From positions 23,128,899 through 23,192,898 of the forward strand of contig NC_052394.1 in NCBI RefSeq assembly GCF_009389715.1: 64,000 bases of DNA, given 5' to 3'. Below the pieces are notes generated by a model, which was not told where the DNA came from, did no database searches, and saw only the letters and a program-made list of their open reading frames with translations. The position numbers and the translations under genes are program-made. Shown piece after piece: positions 35,365 through 47,900 of this stretch. How positions within the stretch are numbered: position 1 is the first letter of the stretch; each line of letters begins with the position of its first letter. The DNA comes from Phoenix dactylifera. Its lineage: Eukaryota > Streptophyta > Magnoliopsida > Arecales > Arecaceae.

Positions 35365-36666
35365 TTATAGGACCACACCCAGCTTCTGGCTCGCGAGGGC
35401 GCACCGGACCGGCGCGAACCCGACCCGACCGTTTTCCAGGTCGTACTCGACCCATACGTTCTGCTGGTGGTGGTGCCCTATAACGTACGCCGAGAGCGGC
35501 ACCAGGTCCGAGTTGCCGAACGTTAAACACCACACCCCATCTCCTCCTCGCCGCTCTCCGGCCGCCCGGTAGAGCAGGCGCTCGCCGGAAACGGCCACCT
35601 CCGCCCCCTGGAACAGCAGCACCACCTCCGGCAGACGCGGTAGCGGCGGCCGCTCCGGCACCCGGAAGCAGGCGTCGAAGGCCCCCTGGAACACGAAGCT
35701 GGGCTCGCCCAAGGGGGTGAGAACGCCCTTGGTCTGCCGAAGAAATTCGATTTTTAAGGCGTCGTAGGCCGCGCCGAGGAGGAAGGTGAACTGTGTGCCG
35801 GAGTCCACCATGGTCTGGCCGGCGCCGGTGTGGTCCGGGACGAGGACGGATTTGGGGATGGGGAGGAGGACGGAGCCCACGCGGATGCCTTCCAATTGAA
35901 CGGAGTAGGCGACGCGGTCGAAGTAGGGGAGGGGGAGGGAGATTTTGACGAGAGGAGTGTAGTTGAGTGGTGGGAAGGAGAGGGCGGAGTGGCCGAGGAG
36001 GAGGATTCCGGAGGAGTCGCGGTCGGAGATGCAGTACGAGAAGCGGCGGGTGTTGGTCTGGGAGACGAACGAAAGGGAGCCCCTGTTCATGCCGAGCATG
36101 CCGGCGACGGCAGGGTCGCCTGCGGCGGAGGAGTAGGCGGAGGCCATGCAACCAAAGGCGGTGCGCAGGGGACGGGAGGCGCCGAGGGAGAAGAGGTCGG
36201 AGGCGAGGGTGCCCTCGGAGGAGGAGGCGTCGGCGTAGGAGATGGCGACGTGGCAGAGGCGAGAGGCGTCGCAGGAGGCCGGGATGGGGAGGTCGCGGGT
36301 CTGGGAGCGGCAGGTATGGGAGGAGCAGGGGATGGGGGAGTAGGAGGAGGAGGAGCGGGGACGGTAGGCAGGCAATGTTTTGGAGCCGCAGAGGAGCCAG
36401 GGGAGCTCGCTGCCGGTATCGAGAACCAGGGAGACATTCTGGGGCGGCGAGCCGACGGAGAGAGAGACGGTGAGGCTGACATTGTGATGGAAGAGGAGCT
36501 TGCTTGGAGGAGCAGGGAGTGATAAAGAAGCCATCTTTTGGGTCCTAAGCGGCAAAATAAGGGGCTTATTAGTCTTTGTTGTTGCTGGTGGTGCTGCCAT
36601 GGAGATAGGGTGAAACGGTTGGAAGAGAAGGAAACAGAGGAATATCAGAAGAACGGAGGAAGTCAT
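35365..36666 (-). CDS. PCS1-like pepsin-type aspartic protease
   Basis: This single exon encodes 433 residues. The first in-frame ATG is at 36666 (MTSSVLLIFLCFLLFQPF); an upstream extension would need a TTG start and is rejected. A signal peptide covers about residues 1-24. The two catalytic motifs are LDTGSELPWL (Asp83) and VDSGTQFTFLLG (Asp288), and the flap region is around CHVAISYADASSSEGTLASD. The plant-specific Cys-rich nepenthesin-type insert (CSSHTCRSQTRDLPIPASCD) and the C-terminal IGHHHQQNVWVEYDLENGRV are present. The SELPWL and SGTQFTFLLG wording and the lack of introns match Arabidopsis PCS1 (PROMOTION OF CELL SURVIVAL 1), an anti-cell-death protease of gametophytes and embryos. 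Orthology is inferred from motifs only. Dense GC in this exon opens long spurious frames on the other strand. Confidence 0.92.
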   Translation of the reverse strand: MTSSVLLIFLCFLLFQPFHPISMAAPPATTKTNKPLILPLRTQKMASLSLPAPPSKLLFHHNVSLTVSLSVGSPPQNVSLVLDTGSELPWLLCGSKTLPAYRPRSSSSYSPIPCSSHTCRSQTRDLPIPASCDASRLCHVAISYADASSSEGTLASDLFSLGASRPLRTAFGCMASAYSSAAGDPAVAGMLGMNRGSLSFVSQTNTRRFSYCISDRDSSGILLLGHSALSFPPLNYTPLVKISLPLPYFDRVAYSVQLEGIRVGSVLLPIPKSVLVPDHTGAGQTMVDSGTQFTFLLGAAYDALKIEFLRQTKGVLTPLGEPSFVFQGAFDACFRVPERPPLPRLPEVVLLFQGAEVAVSGERLLYRAAGERRGGDGVWCLTFGNSDLVPLSAYVIGHHHQQNVWVEYDLENGRVGFAPVRCALASQKLGVVL

Positions 36667-36778
36667 TATGTCTGCTTCTTCGAGTATTAACAACTAAATA
36701 TTAGGAAGGGAGCTTGGGGGCTTCGGAATGGAGGAAGAAAGTTTTTAATTTTGAAGTGTGATGGAAGTGGGAAGAGGA

Positions 36779-36787
36779 TTTTATATA
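36779..36787 (-). promoter_or_regulatory. TATA box of the PCS1-like gene
   Basis: TATATAAAA on the minus strand lies 113 bases upstream of the ATG at 36666. Position and sequence are canonical for a plant TATA box. Confidence 0.6.
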
Positions 36788-36799
36788 CATCAGAGAGGG

Positions 36800-39700
36800 T
36801 GGTGGAGGTCGGCCATGGGGGAGAGACTACTCGTGAGGTGTAAAATATCAGTCTCTGGGACTACTAGAGAGGGTCTTTTGTCTCTTGTGCTTTTTGGCTT
36901 GGCGGAAAGAAAGAGAAGACTCTGGACTTCAATCTAAATTAGAACGTGAGGTGTTGTGTCATAACTCATATGATTACGCTTGTCTACTCTTTCACCTCTT
37001 AAAACCATCCATAAGTCCAGCTAAGCTAGGGTCGGATGGAACTCTATATTTCAAGGAGGGAGACTCCCGCGCAGACAGTTGGCTGCTTGGACGACACCTG
37101 ACATTTATTCTCCACGCGGCGAATTCCGCGTGGGCGTGATCCAGCAACCGTGCGGGAGCTCTACGTCCCATCATGGACCTGCCGACACAGCGAACAGCCT
37201 CTCCATAGGTTCGGCATCTGACACGCACTCATTGTCCTGTATCTCAGAGGACTGGCCAATGCACCAGACTGGCCGCAGTCCGGCGAACCCTGTTGCACCG
37301 GCCCTACTTGCCCGTTTCCTGGAAAGAAAAGCTTGTGCCATAAAGTTAGAGGTTGAAAGAGTAAAGAGTTCACAGGAACGAAATAATGTGTTACAGCTGT
37401 TTCTTTCTACTCGTCTTGACAGCGGGTATCCACATTCACAGCAATTCAGTACCTCAGAATCCAATGACTCCAGAAAATGACAACCATAACTGAGCCATTC
37501 TCTCATGGAAAAATATTTGACTTAGAGCCACTCATAAAGAGTTCCAATTAATATAAAGGCAGTCGGTAATCGTGTCTGGAGAACAGTATTACAATGCCAA
37601 ACGTATCTCACTGTGTGGCGATTCTAAAGTTGATAGGATATTGATATATAGATTTGTATTAGCTGGACCTTCGGAAGAGACGGGGAATTTCCAAGCTTTA
37701 TAGCGACATGAACAGAGTAGAATAATCCTGATAGCCGTCCAGAGATGACCAACCCTCAAAAGGACATGTTTAAGTTTTAATTATATTAGCCTATCGCCCC
37801 AGTATACTAAGCCTAAGAAATTTCCGCGTATTGTAGTCAAGAAGAAAATTCTATCAGAGTACTGTTTGCCTGGCCGCTTAACCCCACCAATCCCTGTGCT
37901 CGGCATTCTAGAGGAAACGAAACCCACGACTGCAGTATATACGATTACCATGCAATCTCTATTCGCAGTATAAACAGGAAATATGGCTGCTAAAAATGCA
38001 TGCTTTCAAAATAAGATGCCGGTCTTCTTTTTGACTGCAGATGTTTCAATCTATAATTATGCCTTCAATCATATACATCATGGTAAATAATATATATGCT
38101 TGCTGTCACCATCACATAAAACCACAAAATGTGTCATGATTCTCTCATCGACTTGAGTATGAAGAAATTGCGGCCTTCCTTTGAATGCTAACTAAAGGAA
38201 GCATTATGATCCATGAAATAAAGTTCTTTTACATGCAGGTTCTATTGGTAGAAGCAGCAATATATAAAAGTGGCATCTTTCTACTCAACTTTTTACTCCA
38301 TCTGGGTATGATCATCATCATCTTGGTAAAAGAAACGAAGGAAGGAGAATTACTTCAGTCGTACGAGGAGCACCATACGGACAAATATTATCCGTTCATG
38401 AACTCATGTTTTTGTTTTTGGTCTCCTCAAAGCCACAAAGCAATCAATGGATAAGGATTGGGTAGCTCTCAATTATGTATTTCCAGCCTGGGACATAGTA
38501 GCAAATAGCGTCCAAATTATCTCTTCCATTTAGCACGTACGTAATGATTGATCTCTGATGACTGTACGGGTAGGAAACGTGGAATCCCATAAAGCTGCAG
38601 GCGAACAAGATGAAGTCATATCGCATCCAATCAGTCAATTGGTCGCAGTTTTAAAGAATCAAAGTCACAGTCGTTTAGGTTAATCTCGTGGATGTTGGGG
38701 AAGGGTCGGACGGATAACTCGAGCTTCATGTTTATCTCCACTAATATCATCTTCAATATTTATATAGGGTGAGTTTTTTTGGGGGTGGAAATCCCACAGA
38801 AACTAGGTTCCTAATACATAATACTAATCACATCGGCAAGGAAAAGTGGGCGAATAGCAAAGGGAATCAAGTTAAGCAAAAAGTAGTCTTCATTGGTTCC
38901 CTCTCCTACAAGCTTATCTGCTGGTTGATTGCTACCTCTGAATACGGAACTTGCATGGGAAAGAGAGAATGATTTCCTGAAGTGCACTATGTCCATAAGA
39001 AGTGGGTGGCTTGGGATCATACTGTTTATATATAATGAAATGTACTAAAGGTAATAAAAACGTTGAAATATTTAGGAAAAAATGGTTATATTACTGTTTA
39101 TGATACAGGCATGCAAATTGATGCAGTAAAGAGAAAGGGTTATAAGATGAGAAGATTAATATATAACACCTACCAGCAGGTAAAATAAAAAAGCAGTTCA
39201 TGCTAACTTGTTAACCAATCTGAATATTTTAACCATCAACATTGTTGAACATTCAAGATCCATATGTTTGAGATTGAAGCGCCTTCCCTTTTTTATTTTT
39301 CTTTCTTCTATTTTTTCCCCTGAAGTAGGAGGAAGAAACCGGCCTTATCCCACATTTTAAGTGCCTCTCATTTCTCATAAAAACATCTCACACCAGGTAC
39401 TTAGAATTGGAAGCTTCGGTCCAAAAGTTGCTTGAATATTGTTGGAAAATAAGAATATCTGTGAAAGAAAATATTACGAAGAATTTTAAAGAATATATGG
39501 GAAAGATTCGTTATGATTTGATTGACGTTAACTCATTAACATTATTTGCTACTTACCTGTTGCTGACAATTTTTCATGCAAAGATATGTAGCTCTAGGTC
39601 TTGGGCCCACTTTACCAATTCAATGAATAATCTGAATGCTTGCAAGAAAGTTAATGCCCACTTTACGGTCAACGTACTATCTGTTTGATTGAGCTCTAAT

Positions 39701-42700
39701 GAGCCGATGCACAATCATGCTACTCCCATGATGATAATTGAAACGCATACAGAAACCTGAATATAGTAGATATATAGGAATAACTTGATAGGATCTATGA
39801 ATTATAATGCTGGCTGTAAAGCCGTAAAATGAATGATCTATGGAAATTTACGAGAACTAGTTAAAGAATGACTAAGCTTAGCTATTCTTGGATTGTTTAA
39901 ATTTTAGAAGGAAAACCTAGTTAGCTTGAACACAAATCTTAGAACGCTTAGCACAGTCCAAACCGGTGGTCAAGTTAGAGACGAAACTGCAACTCCAATT
40001 TTATTCATGTATGAAATAAAATCTCGAAACAAACTTTATTAGTCGAGGAATTTTAGTTAGCCATTACTCAAGGAATTACAGTAAACCAAACATTAAATAA
40101 ACACATGAAATATAGTAAAAATTTTATAATCCATATAGAACAAATTTGAAACATCACTTTCTAAAGCTAAATATTGAAGACTTACGGGTACAACTAGTTA
40201 TAAACTCCATACCACCATCTACTTCAATGTTTTGAACAGAAGAATCGCTTCTATAAGCTCGGTAAATTTTTGCAATTTATTTTTCCACCAACTTCACTGA
40301 TGCTCCACTTATTTGACCTGCTGCAGCTTTTTATGTTGTTTCTGGAAATTGGTAATTACTCATGAAAGCCCAATGATACACCACCTTTTAGGCCGCATAT
40401 CAATGTACAGGCTATTCATGATAAATTTTTGATATGCATCGTTTATGCAAGCATTAAGATTAATCAATGTAAAGACAAGTTTAGTTAGGTTCAACAGAAT
40501 AAACAAATAATGAAAATAATGTGTTGGAGGCAACTGTTTAGAAGCATGGCGAAGCAAAACCTTCTTTTTATTATTTTTCTATAATTTCTATTCTCGCATA
40601 TACACCTGAGGCTTATGAAAGATAGGCTTTTTTTCATGTAAAGAGAGGCTTATGAAAGGTAGTCTTGCTGCAGGTTGTTGGACCAATTAATAGATAATCT
40701 AACCAGATTGAGTTACATGAATTTCATTTCAGCTACTAACTAGACCATCTAATCTATTTCCATCTTTAAAGTTAATATTACTTCGATCAAGAAGGACAAG
40801 TACTTGGTAAGTGCTGCAACGAGTCTTCACTAAATCCAAATATATAACTCTTATTTTTTAAAACAGTGAACATCTCTACTTGCTAAGTACTTGGTTATGC
40901 ACTTGGCAGATCGTGAATATTTATATAGGCTAAGGAACCTAAATAACACTTTTCGACTAGCTTTTTTTATATGAGACATTGGGTTATCAGAGCCAACCCA
41001 GTCTATGATGATGTAAAATAGGAAAAACTATGTCATGAGCCTATTTAAGTTGACTAAGGGCTAATCATGATATTTATGATTGAATTTATGAAACTTGTGA
41101 TTGGATTTGACTGAACCTAGTGAGGATACTTGGACTTAAATGAAAAAAGTATGTGAGGATCGATGCGAAGCATGTGCGTAGTCCTAAGTTGGACTTTGCA
41201 CCGGATAAGATCTTGGGTTATTATATTTTATCTCTAGTTTTGCTGTTTTCTTTGGTAGAATCCCAAACTGCTATTGAATACATAAAGGATGCCCGATATG
41301 CATGCATCACATTCTTCCATAGATTCTCTGCATAATCTAATCTCTGATGACAAAATTTTTTTCACATCTATCAGCCTCTATTGCTCTACATTCAACGTAA
41401 GGTGAGGAGACAGGAGAAAATTAAAGCAGTAGAGAACCTGTAGTTCTGGGCCCAAATGGGCTGATAAGAGTTGGGCCGGTAGCGTGTGAAGACGAGGAAG
41501 AGTGGTGGGAGCCGTCGCGCTGCTGGGCCTCGCTGTCCATCTCCGCCTCGAACCTCTCTACCCTCTCTCTCTTCCCCACGAAACTGCAAAACTTTTACCA
41601 CACGGTAAAATAACGACGAAGACATAGCGATCAGATGAAAAGATAGGAGGAATGGATTGGTCTCTTGGTTTTATTTATTTCCTTTTCTCAAAGGTGGTGG
41701 GAAAAGAAACGAACGAGAGAGAGGACGTGGAAAAAAAGGCACGTGACCCGGATCTCCGTTCTTGCATTACTTGGCCCGCCGAAGCGGCTTGGTCAGCGAC
41801 GACTCCGCGCTCCAGTACACATGTCGCGGTGTCGATGGTTGCGTTGACCTCGGCCCACATCAATGGCTTGGCGCTTCTTCTGCTTCTCCTTCCTCTTTGA
41901 TTAAAAACAGAGCTCTTAAATGGCTTGGCTCTTCTTGGCGTTGTAGTGTTGCAATATATTCCTCTCCTCCTAACATGGCATGTTCTTAGTTGATGCGGAA
42001 AAAATTGTATTAAAATAAAATTTGGATTGCTTGTTTTGTTCACTGCATTGAAGTGCTTTATATGCAAATTAATCTCCTTAACTTGAGAGACCAGATATAA
42101 TAGAATAAGTATGAGAAAAGATATTAGGGATCAGATATAATATAATACAATAGCAAAATTCTATGATTTGATACAACTACTAAATCTGAATATGATAATT
42201 AAATTTTATGATTTTTAGAGATTGTTCTAAGTCGATATACCAAAATTGTGCATGTAATATATAACAGATGTAATATCCAAAATCGTACATATTATAATGT
42301 GGTTTTTGTGCTATAATGTCATTAGTTGTGCTCGGCAAAAAGAGAGAATTTCGGTTGTCACAGCATTGATTAGCACTGACTTGATAGATCTATTTTTGGT
42401 TGTCTAAAAATAGGTCTATTAGGCATTTTGCAAGGGAGGATGATTGAATATTACCGAAAAATTACATTAAATAGAACTAGTAAAATCATTTGGTATGATG
42501 CTAACTTTAAAACGCTTCCTTTGTTATGCAAGACTGGGTCAGGTCAACGTAAAATGAGGAACTAGTATGAAAGGAAAATTCTCGGTAGACCCAACTATGA
42601 AATTGATTCCAAGGAATAAGGAGATACATCCTAAACTTTTTATCTCAATCAAAATTGATGAAAAGTGGAGCTCACATGATCTACCTTTGGAAATCCTGGT

Positions 42701-45700
42701 TTTAGAATTTGCCGGGAGCTAGAAATGAGAGTGTGCATTATATAGCCCATTTATGTTCCAGGTTTGATGCCATTCGGTTTTCAACATAGAGTTGTGTAAA
42801 GAATAAAAGATGGACAAGAAATGTGTTTGTGCATCAAGAGTAAAATATGGATCACCTATGCTACTTCACGGCATCAGCATATGGACCCATAGAGCTTTTC
42901 CATTGGTCTGATGCATTTAGTCCATGATTGCAGGTTTCGAAGATTGTAATGAGGTCCTCAATCCATTCTTAGTTTCTTACACCACCCAAAATGCCCCACC
43001 CCGAACCCAAGATATAAAGCATCCACATTCCATTTGGAAGTACACTTCAAATCCCAAACCCAAGACCAACGCTAAAACCTTTGCAAACCAACAAACAAAA
43101 CCTTGTTCCAATACCTGATAAAGTGGATGTTGAAGCGTTCTTAAGTAGGTAAACAATGGCCTGCAATTCCTTGGTAGGTCAAAGTCAAACTCAGAAGGCC
43201 TTCTTAAAGAGCAGAAGAGATAGTACAATGCCGGTTCACGTGTTGTGAGTTCAGGTTGGGCCCAAGATTCTGACTCAACTTATAGAGAAGCACGCAGGAG
43301 GCAGGACGCAGCTTCCCCGTCCATATGCAACCTCTGCTATCACCCTTCTCAATCTCCACGCCTCAGATGATGGTGCGGTTGGTTCGTCCCATGCATGCAT
43401 TCGATTGATGCCGACCTCTTTACTTTGGCTGGCCTCTGACTCCAACCACAGGAACCACTGATAAATTTTCAGTCGGCAAGATATCGGTCGTCGCGCCGAC
43501 CATGAGGCATGAAGCACGCATGCATCAGACTATGCATGAGGACCAGCTATGGAGGTCAGGAACAATGGCATCTACAGAGTCAACAGCCCTCCAATCTAAA
43601 GAGAAGGAAAAGTATTAGGGAACAGAGGTATCCTACAAAAGATGAGAGAAGAGCATCAGGAGCACTGCTTAAAATGATAGGTTTGAACGAAGGCCTGCAG
43701 GGACAGCATTGAGTTCCTTGGGTTAGTGTGGTTTGAAAGCGATTGGCCAGAATAGAGACATCCTTTTTCTAACCTAATAGCTACTCGGGTCAATGTATCA
43801 CCATTCACCAAGTGTTGGACCAATCTCAGGGGAAGCACAAATCCTGTTTTTAAGAGGGTGGACCAGCCATTGACCTCCAAAATAGCAGAAGAAAGCCATA
43901 GATGAGAAAGACGAAAGCAAGTGAGATGAAAAAAATCACATATTGGAGCTTTAAAGAAGAAAAAGGATGCCAATCTGAATCCCACCTGCGAAAGCCATCC
44001 AAATGGATGAGAGAATAAAGAAACAAGAGAGCATCACAGAAAGGGGAATACAACTCATCAATCCAATGAACCAAGGCACTTTGGGACAACGGGCAGACAT
44101 AAAAAAAGCAGTTGATGCTTTGCTTAACCGGGCTACTTTATTCGCTTTGTTTCGCTCTAGCCATTCTAAGTTCTTAAATTTTGCTAATTTTCGTTTGAAC
44201 ACTATATATATAATTGTTCTTTCTTTGCATATACGATATCTCATTGCATTCGTTTTTTCTGAGCGGTACAATTAATGTTTCTTTAAGAAGTAGTAAGAGT
44301 AGTATCGTCTGAGAGCAACTATTTTCAAATATTAGAAAGGAGTTGAGTTTATCTCCAAGTTGTTCCTTTTCCTCAAGGAAGTTTAGGCTCTAATCAGCAC
44401 TGACATCTAAATTTCATAATGGTTAGTTCGGGAAGATGGCGTATACTAATATTTAATAATCCGATGACACTGAATAATTTTCAAAGAGATTGTTTATATG
44501 CTTAATATAGTCCCATTTCAAAGTATTTGTTGCCCCAATATCTCCACAATCTCATGGTAGAGCCTCTTTACACACCCAAACTAAAACATTTAGAGTGAAC
44601 CACAATTATAAAGGTGAAGAATAAGGCCACAGGTTTCTAAAGCCACCAATAACACCACAGCTTTCTAAAGAAGGCAAACCACCATGATTATTAATATTAT
44701 CCATGCACATAATGAGAAAACTTAAAGAATGATTTAAGATCAAGTGCATCCACCCTGAAACAACAAAATAAGAATGCGTATAGAAGTTAGCAACGGACAC
44801 CAACTACCCCATATCAATATAGCAGCAGCAGTCAAACTGCCAAAGAGTTTCATGAGGTTGTAACTACGCCACCAGACCTGAAGAAAACCTGAACTGAACC
44901 CAACAAACTAGTATATTTTCAAGCATGGCTTTGTCAAACATTAGAGAACCAGTTAGCTACCATGGAACCACCAACAGAAAGCAAAGCATTTAAAAATAGC
45001 CATAACAAATGTAGAAAACATACAAAAGCAGATCAGATAGATAAGCAAACGACGAACATTTTTTGATTTAGAAACATAATTCTGGAATTAGCTACTGGTG
45101 CACAGAAGAATTAGATAATGATGGTCCATCCAAATAAGAATAATTAAGCACCTAGTGCTGCATCAAACAGAAGGATATGCATTTCATACATGATACTCAA
45201 AGATTACTAATTTGACGACATTCTTCAACATGATATATTATCGTACTCTATATGTAATGGAACGCCAAGCTAATTTCATCTAGATAACAAGAACTTTACA
45301 GGGGCCATGAGCATCTAGGTAGGTCAGGACTAATCCTCAAAGCTGAATTGCTACTGCAGAGACATGAACCAAAGAAAGATCACTTGGATCAATGCAGAAG
45401 CAGGAACAACTTACCCCCATATACCTTCTACCAGTTAACACTGTAATTAAACGAATGGCCAACTTATATCACCAGATGATGCATAAAGAAAACTGGGGTA
45501 TTTTCTCTCTGCAGGAGTTGGATTTAGACGGAAATTGAAAATCACACTAGAATGAATTCACATTAACAGTCAACTCATTCAGCCCAAAGGTGCGCGAGTT
45601 TGGTGCTTATAGCTTGCAATCACAAAGTTTCCCAGATAACAAAATCCAATCACAGTAGAGGGCTAGATATGAACCATTCAATCCAATAGAGAATCGACCC

Positions 45701-45770
45701 TGCCCTGTTACTTGTTGCAGACTCTGAGTTGTATGTTTCCCCATGGTTCTTAGGTAGCTTTCCACCCCTC
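36800..45770. other. long gene-poor interval, nothing recognised
   Basis: About 9 kb of mainly AT-rich sequence. Locally GC-richer patches at about 37030-37330 and 41440-41960 carry reading frames on both strands. Their translations are low-complexity or unconserved and match no family I know. Polypurine and polypyrimidine runs and GCATGC-rich spots occur near 43.4 kb. No tRNA, LTR or LINE pattern was found. Confidence 0.45.
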
Positions 45771-45774
45771 AAAC

Positions 45775-45776
<2 letters not shown>

Positions 45777-45833
<57 letters not shown>
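45777..45833. repeat. compound microsatellite (AC)n-(AG)n
   Basis: About 17 AC units are followed directly by about 11 GA units. It lies about 620 bases downstream of the RING gene stop codon, so it could be outside or at the edge of its 3' region. Probably polymorphic. Confidence 0.95.
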
Positions 45834-46452
45834 TAGACCCTTGAGTTTTTGTTAAACAATAACAGCAGTTTGTGCAACTCATTGTTAACTAAAATTATAA
45901 CAAAACAAAATTCATAAAAAGAAACCCGAGACATGAAAACAATGCTAGAGAGAGAAGATAGATAGATCTCCAATACTCCATGTATAATGAAGGGTGCATG
46001 TAACTCAAAAGTTTCATACATGAAAGATGGATGATGCGCCAACATAAGCTTGGAAAAGGGGGGCAACTTTTACACTTAAGGAAATAAAAAAAAAACAAAA
46101 AACAGTAGTAATAATGAATCTCTGATCCATAACATTTGCAATAAGTTTGGTACATGATGGCCTAAGCCTTCTTAACTTCCGACGCGCATCCCAGACACAA
46201 CTTCTTCCCTTTGTCTTCCACAAGGAGCAGCTTCGAAAGATACTGAAACCAAGCAGCGCCGCAAATTTTTCCATTTCTGTTCTATTTACAGTGGAAGTAG
46301 AACATAACCGAGCTTCAGCTTTTTACAAATGCTCTTCCGCTCCTCCGATGGAAATAGGAGCAATTAGATGAACTAAGATGAGAGCCCAGAGAAGAAAACA
46401 GAAGAAGAAGAAGCAAAAAAAAAGCAAGTTTTCTCACTGCTCCGGGTCTCCA

Positions 46453-47610
46453 TTACCACCTTGCTATTGCATTCCCATGTCCATCTTCTGATGCCCAACC
46501 CGGGCGCCTCCGCCAATTCATGGTAAGTGAGCCACTCCGGCTTCTGAGCGAAGAAGACGGCCCAGAATCCGAATTGGATCTAGAAGAGGAAGGCCGCATG
46601 CGTCTGAAGAAGGAGAAGAAACTGTGGAACGCGCGGCGAATTCCTCCGCTCTCCCGCGACCGAGTCCCTCGAGAGGGCCAGGAAATCCTTCTCGGCGCAC
46701 CCTCCGCATTGAAAGCACCATCCATCTCCGTGTAAACAAGAGGAAGCTCGCGTTCCCCGGCTCGCCTTCCACCCGAGAACCTCCCAACTGCAAAGCCACC
46801 ACCTGGGAGCCTCCAAATTGTGAGGCCGACCATATCATCGTCGTTAGCAGGAACAGGGGATTGCTCGGTGCCATCCAATTCCGGCGAGCTCCTCCTAGGA
46901 ACATCCGAAGGCAGCGCATGGCGGCACACAGGGCACGAGTTCCGGAGGGATAGCCATGGCAAGATGCAATCGTGATGGTAGATGTGCTTGCAAGGCATCT
47001 CCCGGGCCTCCACACCGAGCTCGAACGGCTCCTTGCAGACAGCACAGTGGGAGTCGGTGCTGATATGGCTGGCGACAATCTCGACGGTGGGCATCGACTC
47101 GATGGCGGACTTGGACGCCGGCGGGTGGTCGCACCCGCGCCCATCACCGACCCCGTTCATCTCGATCTGTGCCAGCTGGTCCAGGATGCGGTCGAAACCC
47201 GACCCCATCAGGAACTCCGACATGCTGGAGGGCAAGGGGCGGAGGCCGGAGCCGGACCCATCGTCGTAGTAGAACTCGAAGCTGCCGGTGGCCGCGCGAT
47301 CCGAATCGGAACCGCCGCCGCCGTCGGAGGGCCCGCGGAGGACGATGACGGGGTTGAAGGGGGAGCGGTCGCCGGCGGAGGCGCGCTGGCGGCGGCGGAT
47401 CCGCATGTCAGAGTGGCGGTTGGGGGCAGCGGCGCCGGCAGTTAACCGCCGGTGGCGGGTCTCCACCGCCGCGGCGGCCGCGAGTCGGGGAGGGGTCTCC
47501 ACCTCCTCGAGGAACCCCCCCTCGCAGTCGGGGCAGACGATGGCGTCCTCCGGCCGCACCCTTACGAAGCGGCTACACCGGTAGCACCAGTACGACGACG
47601 CCGTCGACAT
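46453..47610 (-). CDS. zinc-ribbon/RING-H2/DUF1117 E3 ubiquitin ligase (RDUF-like)
   Basis: A single exon of 385 residues. The N-terminal zinc ribbon (about residues 8-30) has WCYRC and CPDC pairs. A canonical RING-H2 has ligands Cys189, Cys192, Cys207, His209, His212, Cys215, Cys226 and Cys229, in the spacing C-x2-C-x14-C-x1-H-x2-H-x2-C-x10-C-x2-C. The Trp in ILPWL supports E2 binding. A DUF1117 block follows (about 257-315), including GLTIWRLPGGGFAVGRFSGG, and then a Ser/Arg-rich tail. This layout matches Arabidopsis RDUF1/RDUF2, ABA- and drought-responsive E3 ligases that act with E2 enzymes to ubiquitinate substrates. The start ATG gives MSTASSYWCYRC, as in the family. No intron interrupts it. 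The paralogue cannot be named from the sequence alone. Confidence 0.93.
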   Translation of the reverse strand: MSTASSYWCYRCSRFVRVRPEDAIVCPDCEGGFLEEVETPPRLAAAAAVETRHRRLTAGAAAPNRHSDMRIRRRQRASAGDRSPFNPVIVLRGPSDGGGGSDSDRAATGSFEFYYDDGSGSGLRPLPSSMSEFLMGSGFDRILDQLAQIEMNGVGDGRGCDHPPASKSAIESMPTVEIVASHISTDSHCAVCKEPFELGVEAREMPCKHIYHHDCILPWLSLRNSCPVCRHALPSDVPRRSSPELDGTEQSPVPANDDDMVGLTIWRLPGGGFAVGRFSGGRRAGERELPLVYTEMDGAFNAEGAPRRISWPSRGTRSRESGGIRRAFHSFFSFFRRMRPSSSRSNSDSGPSSSLRSRSGSLTMNWRRRPGWASEDGHGNAIARW

Positions 47611-47900
47611 GACCTCAGAGCAAAGACCTCAAGTAGATAAAGGCCAAAGAAACTCCAGATCCAAATCGAAATAAAAATCCAATCTTTGAGAACCAGGAGG
47701 GCTGAAAATCGGACCTTCTCGTCTAATTCTAGCAAGGAATTAGAAATTGGAGATCAAGTAACCGAATTACTTGGGGGAAAAAAAATAAAAAAATTAGGTC
47801 TCTCAAAATCTCTTCCGTCGTTTTTACCCGACTTCCTCGCGGATCGAGGGGCGAAGACGACGGAACCCTAGAAAGAGGAGGAGGGGAGACGTGGGGGAGA
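47611..47900 (-). promoter_or_regulatory. 5' leader and promoter of the RING gene
   Basis: This stretch is immediately upstream of the ATG on the minus strand. It contains A/T-rich and CT-rich tracts, including a T-rich run complementary to the AAAAAAATAAAAAAATT stretch near 47780. No TATA box was found, and a leader intron is possible but unproven. Confidence 0.4.

Noticed and set aside
35830-36522. 230-residue plus-strand reading frame rich in Gly, Glu and Val
   Set aside because: It is antisense to the intact aspartic protease, low-complexity, and an artefact of high GC.
36667-36693. Upstream extension of the aspartic protease (MLILEEADI)
   Set aside because: The upstream codon is TTG, not ATG. 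The ATG at 36666 directly precedes a good signal peptide.
46518-47445. Long reading frames on both strands over the RING gene
   Set aside because: They overlap the intact RING-H2 coding exon in other frames and show no conserved motif.
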